From positions 1 to 64,000 of the forward strand of contig NZ_JAIWNB010000012.1 of NCBI RefSeq assembly GCF_020215705.1: a stretch of DNA of 64,000 nt, written 5' to 3'. The DNA comes from Nonomuraea aurantiaca. Its GTDB lineage: Bacteria > Actinomycetota > Actinomycetes > Streptosporangiales > Streptosporangiaceae. Positions 57,116 through 64,000 of the stretch are shown in pieces (within the stretch, counting starts at the first letter, position 1; every line of letters begins with the position of its first letter). The position numbers and the translations under genes are program-made. A model generated the notes under the pieces. The model was not told where the DNA came from, searched no databases, and was given only the letters and a program-made list of their open reading frames with translations.

Positions 57116-59200
57116 ATGACGCCGCGTGCGGAATACCCGCGCCCCCATTTCGACCGGTCGCACACCTGGTCGAGCCTGAACGGCGAGTGGGACTTCCGGG
57201 CCGACGCCGACCAGGGCTGGGACCGGACCATTACCGTGCCGTTCGCCTGGGAGACCCCGGCGTCCGGCATCGAGGCCCACTGGCTGCCGGTGGCCTGGTA
57301 CCGCCGCCGGGTCACCGTCCCCGCCGGCTGGGCGGGGCAGCGGATCGTCCTCCACTTCGGGGCCGTGCACCACGAGGCCACCGTCTGGGTCAACGACACC
57401 GAGGTGGCCCGGCACACAGGCGGCTACACGCCGTTCGAGGTGGACATCACCGACGCGCTGCGCGAGGGCGAGCAGGAGATCGTGGTGCGGGTCTCCTCCC
57501 CCGCCGACAAGCGGGAGATCGCGCACGGCAAGCAGCGCAGCATCCCGCGTGACGACTTCGACGGCGTGTGTTTCACGCCTTCGTCGGGCATCTGGCAGAG
57601 CGTCTGGCTGGAGGCGCGGCCGGCCACCCACCTGGCCGCGCTGAAGCTGCGCCCGGCCGAGGCGCTGGACGGCATCGAGGTCGAGGCCCGCGTCGATGGC
57701 CCGGCTCCGGCGACCCTCCGGCTGACCGTGCGCGGCCACGGAACGCCGGTGGAGGTCCCGGTCTCCGGCGGCCCCGCCCACACCGCACCGCAGACCGATG
57801 ACGACACCGGTGGCCGTGTCGCGCGGGCCGTGCTGCCGATCGCCGAGCCGCGCCTGTGGTCGCCCGAGGACCCGCACCTCTACCACGTGGACGCCGAACT
57901 GGTCTCGGCCGACGGCACCGACCGGGTCACCGGCTACACCGGGCTGCGCCGGATCGAGGTGTCCGGCGAGGACCTGTACCTCAACGGCCACCGCCTGTTC
58001 GTGCGCGGCGTGCTCGACCAGGGCTACTGGCCGCGTACCGGCATCACCGCGCCCGACGACGCCGCGCTGCGCCGCGACCTCGAGCTGGCCGCCGCCGCGG
58101 GCTACAACCTGGTGCGCAAGCACCTCAAGCTGGAGGATCCGCGCTTCGTCCACCATGCCGACACGCTCGGCATGCTCGTCTGGGCCGAACCCGCCGCCAC
58201 CGGCCGGTTCTCGGCGGAGTCGGTCGCCGCCTTCGAGGCGCAGATCGCCCCGATGGCCGAGCGCGACGGCAACTCCCCCGCGATCGTCATCTGGGGCCTG
58301 TACAACGAGGAGTGGGGCCTGGACTGGGACATTCCCGGCGACCCGGCCAAGCAGGACGCCGCGGCCCGCGCGTACGACCTGCTCAAGGCCCTCGACCCGA
58401 CCCGGCCCGCGGTCGACAACTCCGGCTGGGCGCACGTGAAGACGGACCTGCTCGACTGGCACTACTACGACGAGTCGGCCGCCTCCTGGGGTCGGACGAT
58501 CGCCGCGCTGCTGAACGGCGACCAGGACGACTTCCCCGTCCCGCTCGGCCCCGACTACGTGGTCCGCAAGAAGCTGGCCGGGACGCCGTCGCAGCCGCTA
58601 CGCGACCTGCCCAACCTGAACAGCGAGTACGGGACCGGCTTCACCAGCGTGCAGCGGGGCTGGCAACTGCGCTGGCAGACCCAGGAGATGCGGCGCCACG
58701 ACCGGCTGGCCGGGTACGTCTACACCGAGCTGTACGACATCGAGCACGAGTCGGCCGGGCTGCTGGACTTCGAGCGTCGCGCCAAGGACCTGGCCGGGGT
58801 CGATCCGGCGCACGTCAACGCCACGACGACGCTCGTCCTGGATGTGGTCCCCGTCGCCCCCGGCCGGGACCTGCTCAGCGAGACCGGGCGGGTCACGGTC
58901 CCGGTCCGGATCTCCCATCACGGCACGGAGTCCGTCAGCGGCCACCTGCACACCGCCTGGTCCCCCGTCTTCGGGCCCGCGCCCGCGCGACCGGGGACGG
59001 CCGGGGAGCGGGCCGAGGCCAAGCCGTTCCTGCTGGGCGCGCCCGCCGAGGTCCACGCCGAACTGCCCGACGGCTGGACCAGCGGCCGCCTGCACATCGC
59101 CCTCGTGTCGGACGACGGCACCGTCCTGGCCCGCTCCGCCGTGGACGTGGACACCCACACCGCACCGGTCATCGGCGACGACCCCCACGCCCGCCCCTGA
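57116..59200 (+). CDS. GH2 glycosidase
   Basis: This 694-residue cytoplasmic GH2 enzyme has an N-terminal jelly-roll (WSSLNGEWDFRADADQGWDR, FGAVHHEATVWVNDTEVARH, GGYTPFEVDIT). An immunoglobulin-like domain and a TIM barrel follow, with the acid/base Glu in IWGLYNEEWG and the nucleophile Glu in NLNSEYGTGF. There is no signal peptide. GH2 includes beta-galactosidases, beta-glucuronidases and beta-mannosidases; the sequence resembles the broad beta-galactosidase/glucuronidase-like group of actinomycetes but the sugar cannot be fixed. It is the last gene of the importer unit. A beta-galactosidase role would complement the neighbouring xyloglucan locus. Confidence 0.9.
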   Translation: MTPRAEYPRPHFDRSHTWSSLNGEWDFRADADQGWDRTITVPFAWETPASGIEAHWLPVAWYRRRVTVPAGWAGQRIVLHFGAVHHEATVWVNDTEVARHTGGYTPFEVDITDALREGEQEIVVRVSSPADKREIAHGKQRSIPRDDFDGVCFTPSSGIWQSVWLEARPATHLAALKLRPAEALDGIEVEARVDGPAPATLRLTVRGHGTPVEVPVSGGPAHTAPQTDDDTGGRVARAVLPIAEPRLWSPEDPHLYHVDAELVSADGTDRVTGYTGLRRIEVSGEDLYLNGHRLFVRGVLDQGYWPRTGITAPDDAALRRDLELAAAAGYNLVRKHLKLEDPRFVHHADTLGMLVWAEPAATGRFSAESVAAFEAQIAPMAERDGNSPAIVIWGLYNEEWGLDWDIPGDPAKQDAAARAYDLLKALDPTRPAVDNSGWAHVKTDLLDWHYYDESAASWGRTIAALLNGDQDDFPVPLGPDYVVRKKLAGTPSQPLRDLPNLNSEYGTGFTSVQRGWQLRWQTQEMRRHDRLAGYVYTELYDIEHESAGLLDFERRAKDLAGVDPAHVNATTTLVLDVVPVAPGRDLLSETGRVTVPVRISHHGTESVSGHLHTAWSPVFGPAPARPGTAGERAEAKPFLLGAPAEVHAELPDGWTSGRLHIALVSDDGTVLARSAVDVDTHTAPVIGDDPHARP

Positions 59201-59220
59201 ACGTCCCACAGGCCCGCCCC

Positions 59221-59254
59221 TGAGCACGCCCGGAATCTGAGCACACCCGGAATC
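59221..59254. repeat. 17-bp tandem repeat after GH2
   Basis: TGAGCACGCCCGGAATC (59221-59237) is followed directly by TGAGCACACCCGGAATC (59238-59254), one mismatch. A CGCCCCTGA repeat is just upstream. It is a small intergenic duplication. Confidence 0.75.
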
Positions 59255-59310
59255 GGCTTCCGAACGTCCCGGTGAGATCCGCTCACCAGGCCCCCACCCC
59301 AGGAGACACC

Positions 59311-60960
59311 GTGCGCATCGCACCACCCCCCAGGAGCCCATTACCGCTGGTGATGGCGCTCACCCTGATCGCCGGGCTGCTCGTCGCCCTGGCCGGTCCC
59401 GCCGCGGCCGCCCCGGCCGGACAGGTGCTCTACTCCCCCAACCTGAGCACCTATCCCCAGGGTGACGCCAGCTACCCGAGGGCCGTCCGGCTCGACTACG
59501 ACGGCTCACCGAACGAGACGATGCTGGCCACCTTCGCCCGCAACAACCACAACGCGCCCAACGCCTTCCCGATCTACCGCAGCACCGACGGCGGCCGCAC
59601 CTGGACCGCCAACCCCATCTCCACGATCACCTCGCACACCTCCGGCTGGGACCTGGGCGCGCCGGTCCTGTACGAGGTGCCGCGCACCGCGAACGGCCTG
59701 AACCAGGGCGACCTGCTGGCGGCGGGCACGGCCTGGCACGTCGGCGACTTCACCGCGCAGAAGATCGAGGTGTTCAAGAGCACCGACCACGGCGTCACCT
59801 GGACGTGGCTGTCCAACTGCACGCAGACCAGCGGCCAGCCCAACACGGTCGGGCACGGCATCTGGGAGCCGTGGTTCCTGCTCGCCCCGAACAACACCCT
59901 GGCCTGCTTCATCTCCGACGAGCGGCCCGCGAACACCCCGACCAACAACCAGGTCATCGGCCACTACACCTCCACCAACGGCGGCCAGACCTGGAGCGCC
60001 ACGCCCACCCAGGACGTGGCCTTCCCCGCCGACAACCTGGCCAGGCCCGGCATGTCCATCCTCACGCCGCTGCCGAACGGTACGTTCCTCATGGCGTACG
60101 AGCTGTGCCGCGACGCCACCGACCCGGACCATGCCTGCGAGGTCTACACCAAGACCAGCCCCGACGGCCTCAACTGGAGCGCGGCCGGGACCATCGTCCG
60201 TACCTCCGACAGCCGGGAACTGCTGCATACCCCCTATGTCGCCTGGCTGCCCGGCGGCGGGGCCAACGGCACGCTGCTGATGTCCGGCCAGCGCGTGGTC
60301 GCCGGTCCCACCGGCAACAAGACCGTGGACGGCGAGTCGGGCCTGGTCCTGTTCGCCAACACCAATCTGGGCACCGGCGCGTGGACCGAGATCGAGGCAC
60401 CGGTGACCGTCAACCCCACCGGCGGCTACGCTCCCGGGGCTCCGGCCTGCCCCGGCTACAGCTCGCCGATCGTGCCCGCCGCCGACGGCACGAGCTTCCT
60501 CTACCTGGCCGGCACCCAGCTCACCGGCAACCAGTGCCAGGTCCGCTACGGCATCGGCACTCTGGGCGGCCCGGTCGGCCAGATCACCGGCCCGGCCACG
60601 GCCGGGAAGTGCGTGGACGTCGACACCAACACCAACGCCAACCGCAACGCCGTCCAGCTCTGGGACTGCGGCACCGCCAGCGGCCAGCGCTGGTCCATGC
60701 ACCCGAACGGCACGATCCGGGCGTTCGGCAAGTGCCTCGACATCGACGCCAACGCGACCGCGAACTTCAGCAAGGTCCAGCTGTGGGAGTGCAACGCCGC
60801 GGGCGGCCAGCAGTGGCGCAAGCAGGCCAACGGCTCGCTGCTCAACCCGCAGTCGGGCCGCTGCCTCGACAGCCCACAGGGCGCCACGGCCAACGGCACC
60901 CGCCTGCAGATCTACGACTGCAACGGCCTCGACCCGCAGAAGTGGACCGTCCCCCAGTAG
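59311..60960 (+). CDS. Secreted sialidase-fold glycosidase with ricin-type lectin domain (possible GH93)
   Basis: This 549-residue protein starts at a GTG with AGGAG six bases upstream. A signal peptide (ALTLIAGLLVALAGPAAAAP) precedes a six-bladed sialidase-like propeller with BNR repeats (YRSTDGGRTWT, FKSTDHGVTWTW, YTSTNGGQTWS). Acidic residues stand in GIWEPWFLL and FLMAYELC, where GH93 exo-arabinanases, from memory, have catalytic Glu. The C-terminal 130 residues are a ricin-B-type beta-trefoil (GKCVDVDTNTNANRNAVQLW, KCLDIDANATANFSKVQLW, GRCLDSPQGAT). It may be an exo-arabinanase (GH93), but another sialidase-fold activity is possible. It converges on the importer genes that follow. Confidence 0.75.
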   Translation: MRIAPPPRSPLPLVMALTLIAGLLVALAGPAAAAPAGQVLYSPNLSTYPQGDASYPRAVRLDYDGSPNETMLATFARNNHNAPNAFPIYRSTDGGRTWTANPISTITSHTSGWDLGAPVLYEVPRTANGLNQGDLLAAGTAWHVGDFTAQKIEVFKSTDHGVTWTWLSNCTQTSGQPNTVGHGIWEPWFLLAPNNTLACFISDERPANTPTNNQVIGHYTSTNGGQTWSATPTQDVAFPADNLARPGMSILTPLPNGTFLMAYELCRDATDPDHACEVYTKTSPDGLNWSAAGTIVRTSDSRELLHTPYVAWLPGGGANGTLLMSGQRVVAGPTGNKTVDGESGLVLFANTNLGTGAWTEIEAPVTVNPTGGYAPGAPACPGYSSPIVPAADGTSFLYLAGTQLTGNQCQVRYGIGTLGGPVGQITGPATAGKCVDVDTNTNANRNAVQLWDCGTASGQRWSMHPNGTIRAFGKCLDIDANATANFSKVQLWECNAAGGQQWRKQANGSLLNPQSGRCLDSPQGATANGTRLQIYDCNGLDPQKWTVPQ

Positions 60961-60963
60961 GCC

Positions 60964-61836
60964 CTACTTCACCGCGCCCCCGGTGATCCCCGAGATGATC
61001 CTGCGCTGCGCCACAGCGAAGACGACCAGCAGCGGCAGGCTCATGAGGATGATGTAGGCGAAGATCAAGTGCCAGTTGTTGAGGTAGAGCCCGGCGTTGG
61101 CCACCTGGAACAGGTTCAGGGGCAACGTGTCCATCCGTCCGCCGATGACGAAGAACGCGTAGAAGACGTCGTTCCACACGTACAGGCAGATGAGGATCGT
61201 GGCGGTGGCCAGCACCGGGCGCAGCATCGGCAGGATGACCGAGACGAAGACCCGCACGGGGCCCGCGCCGTCCATGCGCGCGGCCTCCTCGATCGACAGC
61301 GGCACCGTACGGACGAAGCCGGTGACGAAGAAGACGACGGTCGACAGGTAGATGCCGACGTAGACGCCGATCATGCCGGTGAGGGTCCCGGCCAGGCCGA
61401 GCTGGCGCAGCAGCAGCACGATCGTCACCACGGCGGGCGGCAGCACGATGCCGCTGATGGCCAGCGCGTACAGGACGGCGTTGAGCCGGGTGGCCCGGCG
61501 GGCCAGGATCCACGCCGCCATGGAGCCGAATGTCAGCACCAGGGCGACGGCCGGGACCACGATCAGCACGCTGCCGAGGAAGGCGGCCGGGATGTCGCCC
61601 TGGGTCCACACCTGCGCGAGGTTGTCCCACAGGAGCCAGCGCGACGGGGGCGACAGGTCCGGCGAGAGCGCCTCGGACTGTGACTTGGCCGCCGTCGAGA
61701 CGATCAGCCACAGGGGTACGCCCATCACGGTGGCGACGAGCGCGACGACGGCGAAGGGACGCAGCCGCGCCGCGAGGCCGCTCGCGCGGGGCGGCCGGAC
61801 CCGGCGGCCGCGGGCGCCGTACGCGGGGATGGTCAT
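60964..61836 (-). CDS. Sugar ABC importer, permease 2 (e)
   Basis: This 290-residue MalG-type permease has six helices, an EAA loop (IEEAARMDGAGPVRVFVSVILP) and the C-terminus IISGITGGAVK. Its stop is only three bases from the stop of the convergent ricin/sialidase-fold gene, so there is essentially no intergenic terminator. It follows permease 1 by 28 bases in one unit with the binding protein. Confidence 0.92.
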   Translation of the reverse strand: MTIPAYGARGRRVRPPRASGLAARLRPFAVVALVATVMGVPLWLIVSTAAKSQSEALSPDLSPPSRWLLWDNLAQVWTQGDIPAAFLGSVLIVVPAVALVLTFGSMAAWILARRATRLNAVLYALAISGIVLPPAVVTIVLLLRQLGLAGTLTGMIGVYVGIYLSTVVFFVTGFVRTVPLSIEEAARMDGAGPVRVFVSVILPMLRPVLATATILICLYVWNDVFYAFFVIGGRMDTLPLNLFQVANAGLYLNNWHLIFAYIILMSLPLLVVFAVAQRRIISGITGGAVK

Positions 61837-61864
61837 GAGCGGACACTCCCGCCCGTACGAACGG

Positions 61865-62743
61865 TCACAGGATCTCCTCCCGCTTGCGCAGGGTCCGGAT
61901 GACGGGGAAGGCCAGCAGCCCGACCAGCAGGAACAGCACCAGGCTCATGGTCGTGGCCTGCGCGAACAGGCCCTGGCCGAAGGTGCGGTAGATGAAGATG
62001 TTGAGGATCTCGGTGCTGCGCGCCGGGCCGCCCCCTGTGGTGGCCTGGACGATGTCGAAGCCGTTCATCGAGCCGAGCAGCGCGGTGGCGACGTTGAAGG
62101 TCACCGCCGGCGCCAGCAGCGGGAAGCGGATCGACCAGAACGCCTGCCAGGGCGAGGCGCCGTCCATCCTGGCGGCCTCGGTGACGTCCTCCGGCACGGT
62201 CTTCAGCCCGGCCAGGTAGATGAGCATGGACAGCCCCATCCACTTCCAGGCGTGGATGACCGAGACCACGACCAGCGTCCAGGTGGTGTCGCCGAGCCAG
62301 GCGACGCTGACCGGGTGGCCGAGCAGGCCGCCGAGCAGGCCGTTCAGGCTGCCGTGGGGTTTCAGCAGCGCCTGGAAGACGTAGCCGACCGCCAGCGCCG
62401 ACATCAGCACCGGGATGAGGAAGAACAGCCGGGCGACCCGGTTCAGCCAGGTGTCGCGCTCCAGCAGCACGGCCAGGCCGAACCCGAACAGGTTCTGGAA
62501 CAGCGCCACCAGGACGGCGTAACTCACCGTGATGCGCAGCGCGCTGAACAGCGTGCCGTCCGAGAGCAGATCGGTGAGGTTGTCCAGCCCCACGGGGCGG
62601 ATCTCGCTCTTGAAGCTGGACCAGTCGGTGAAGGCGTAGATGAAGTTGAACAGGGTCGGCAGGAAGAAGAAGACGAACAGGATCGCGAAGGCCGGGATCA
62701 GGAACCACATCGGATGCGTGCGGCGCGCGCTGGTGACGGTCAT
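61865..62743 (-). CDS. Sugar ABC importer, permease 1 (e)
   Basis: This 292-residue MalF-type permease has six helices from MWFLIPAFAILFVFFFLPTL and the EAA loop TEAARMDGASPWQAFWSIRFP. The start is four bases after the binding-protein stop, so they are translated in sequence. No ATPase is encoded here. Confidence 0.93.
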   Translation of the reverse strand: MTVTSARRTHPMWFLIPAFAILFVFFFLPTLFNFIYAFTDWSSFKSEIRPVGLDNLTDLLSDGTLFSALRITVSYAVLVALFQNLFGFGLAVLLERDTWLNRVARLFFLIPVLMSALAVGYVFQALLKPHGSLNGLLGGLLGHPVSVAWLGDTTWTLVVVSVIHAWKWMGLSMLIYLAGLKTVPEDVTEAARMDGASPWQAFWSIRFPLLAPAVTFNVATALLGSMNGFDIVQATTGGGPARSTEILNIFIYRTFGQGLFAQATTMSLVLFLLVGLLAFPVIRTLRKREEIL

Positions 62744-62747
62744 GTGG

Positions 62748-64000
62748 TCAGAACCCGGACGCGCCGGCCGCCTTCGCGAGCTGGGCGAACTGCTTCTGGG
62801 TCGCGGCGGCCACCTGCTCGGGCGTCAGGCTGCCGGTGATCATGTCGGCCAGGTTGAGGTACAGGTCGGGGTTGGCCACCGCGAGCGCCTGCATCGAGCC
62901 GACCGCGCCGCCGAGCGACTTGTGCACGTCGAGCAGCGCCTGTGGCACGCCCGCCGGGCTCGGCACGTCGGCGCGCAGCGAGACGGTCTTGCGGTCGGCG
63001 ACGAAGCCCTGGTAGCCGGGCCCCATCCAGTACGACAGCAGCTGGCGAGCCGCCGCCTCGCGCTTGGCGTCACCGGTCCTGAAGGCCACCAGCGCGTTGC
63101 TCTGGTCGGGGATGAAGGTGCCCACGTTGTCGGACGGCGAGATGGGGAAGAAGCCGATCTTCTTGTCCAGCGTCGCGGTGTCGGCCTTGGCCTGGAGTTG
63201 GCCGAAGAACGAGTTCACCTGGACGGCCATCGCCGCCTTGCCCGACAGCAGCGCCGCGCCCTGGTCCTCGAACTTCGCCGTCTTGATGTCGGCGTTGAAC
63301 AGGCCCTCGCCGATCAGCGCCTTGTACTTCTTGATCGCGTCCAGGATGGTCTTGTCGGAGAAGGTCTCCTTGCCGGTGTTGACCCGGTCCCACAGGCCGT
63401 CGCGGGCGGCGTCGGCGAGCTGTACCTGCACCCACCACTGGGTGGCCCACTTGTCGCCGGCCATCTCGAAGAACGGGGTGACGCCCTTGCTCTTGAGCTT
63501 GCGGGCCGTCTCCACCATCTCGTCGAAGTTCTTGGGCGTCGCGGTGACGCCGTTGGCGGCGAAGACCTCCTTGTTGTAGTAGACGCCTTCGACGGCCGGG
63601 CTGGTGATGAGGGCGGCGTAGCGGGTCTTGTCCAGCAGGCCGGTGATGTCGCGCAGTTCGGGCGTCATCGAGGCGAGCCAGGGGGCGCCGTCCAGCGGCT
63701 GGAGGTTGGTCCTGGCGTTCAGTGCGGTGAGCATGGACGCGGTCGGCTGCCAGAAGGCCAGGTCGGGCTTGTCGCCGGTGGCCACCTTGGTCTGCACGCC
63801 CTGCTCGTACGGGTCCGGGATGGTGACGACGTCGATCTTGGCGCCGGTGGCCTGGGTGAAGGCGTCGGTCACGGCTTTGGGCACGGTGTTGCTGTTCTGG
63901 GCGGCCCAGATGGTGAGCGTGGTGCCGTCGAGCCGGCCGGTGGGCGCGGCCCAGGCGGCGGGCTGCCCGCTCCCCGCCGGGGTGGCGGCGGGTCCGGAGG
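62748..64000 (-). CDS. Sugar ABC importer, solute-binding protein (e), 5' end outside window
   Basis: The gene runs off the right edge, so the signal peptide and start are not visible. The open frame is continuous to the edge; an internal Met at MPKAVTDAF is not the start, because the frame before it reads TTLTIWAAQNSN, the normal mature beginning of such proteins. The remaining 400-odd residues show GVYYNKEVFAANGVTATPKN, KLKSKGVTPFFEMAGDKWAT, SGKAAMAVQVNSFFGQ and a closing helix LTPEQVAAATQKQFAQLAKA. It works with the two permeases downstream. The ligand is unknown; the neighbouring sialidase-fold enzyme is a hint. Confidence 0.88.
   Translation of the reverse strand, partial: SGPAATPAGSGQPAAWAAPTGRLDGTTLTIWAAQNSNTVPKAVTDAFTQATGAKIDVVTIPDPYEQGVQTKVATGDKPDLAFWQPTASMLTALNARTNLQPLDGAPWLASMTPELRDITGLLDKTRYAALITSPAVEGVYYNKEVFAANGVTATPKNFDEMVETARKLKSKGVTPFFEMAGDKWATQWWVQVQLADAARDGLWDRVNTGKETFSDKTILDAIKKYKALIGEGLFNADIKTAKFEDQGAALLSGKAAMAVQVNSFFGQLQAKADTATLDKKIGFFPISPSDNVGTFIPDQSNALVAFRTGDAKREAAARQLLSYWMGPGYQGFVADRKTVSLRADVPSPAGVPQALLDVHKSLGGAVGSMQALAVANPDLYLNLADMITGSLTPEQVAAATQKQFAQLAKAAGASGF

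Noticed and set aside
61833..62708. An alternative minus-strand frame of 291 codons over permease 1 (e)
   Set aside because: It lacks hydrophobic helices. The frame 61865-62743 has the EAA loop and six helices.
1..64000. tRNA, rRNA or riboswitch genes
   Set aside because: I saw no cloverleaf, rRNA or known aptamer core by eye. A tRNAscan/Infernal run would settle this.

Overview
The window looks like chromosomal DNA of a high-GC soil actinomycete. The signs are GC-rich codon third positions, many GTG/TTG starts, GTGA/ATGA start-stop overlaps, an Lsr2 nucleoid protein, Tat-type lipoproteins, and sugar importers that lack their own ATPase gene. A Streptosporangiaceae-like genus fits, but that is inference; there is no rRNA marker in the window.

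Region 1 (about 1-11 kb) is patchy. It holds an IS5-type transposase remnant, a two-component system divergent from a Tat-exported multicopper oxidase, and regulator genes that have lost their DNA-binding ends (TetR at 4.5-4.9 kb, XRE-type at 10.2-10.6 kb). It also has degenerate coding patches, a secreted beta-helix protein, and a compact MerR / hydrolase / MFS unit with a textbook MerR operator. A cluster of short GAA-loop hairpins closes the region.

Region 2 (11-16.7 kb) carries an indolepyruvate-ferredoxin-oxidoreductase-like gene coupled to an acyl-CoA dehydrogenase through a duplicated start region. A divergent Lrp-type regulator and lsr2 follow.

Region 3 (17-64 kb) is mostly a chain of carbohydrate loci aimed at plant cell walls. 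(a) 17-29.7 kb: LacI, GH127 beta-L-arabinofuranosidase, ABC importer, two tandem secreted HEYGH metalloprotease-like proteins, a lone TnpB element and a secreted GH43. (b) 29.9-31.8 kb: a cytochrome P450 with a TetR regulator. (c) 31.8-40.9 kb: a cytoplasmic GH3 with its own LacI, a ROK (XylR-type) regulator and a divergent Lpl-type importer. (d) 41-52 kb: a xyloglucan locus (GH74 xyloglucanase with CBM2, secreted GH3, importer, GH31 alpha-xylosidase). (e) 52.8-59.2 kb: LacI, importer and GH2. (f) 59.3-64 kb: a secreted sialidase-fold/ricin-lectin protein (possible GH93) and the start of another importer.

Read together, secreted enzymes cut polymers, five binding-protein/permease sets import the pieces, and cytoplasmic glycosidases finish the job. 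Each locus has its own LacI or ROK control. A 26-nt XylR-like box recurs at the ROK/Lpl promoter, twice at the xyloglucan promoter and, weakly, before GH74, so loci (c) and (d) probably share one regulator. The most unusual part is locus (a). GH127 enzymes of the HypBA1 type act on arabinosylated hydroxyproline-rich glycoproteins, and here that enzyme sits in one unit with an importer and two unrecognised secreted metalloprotease-like proteins. This suggests a system for dismantling extensin-like plant glycoproteins.
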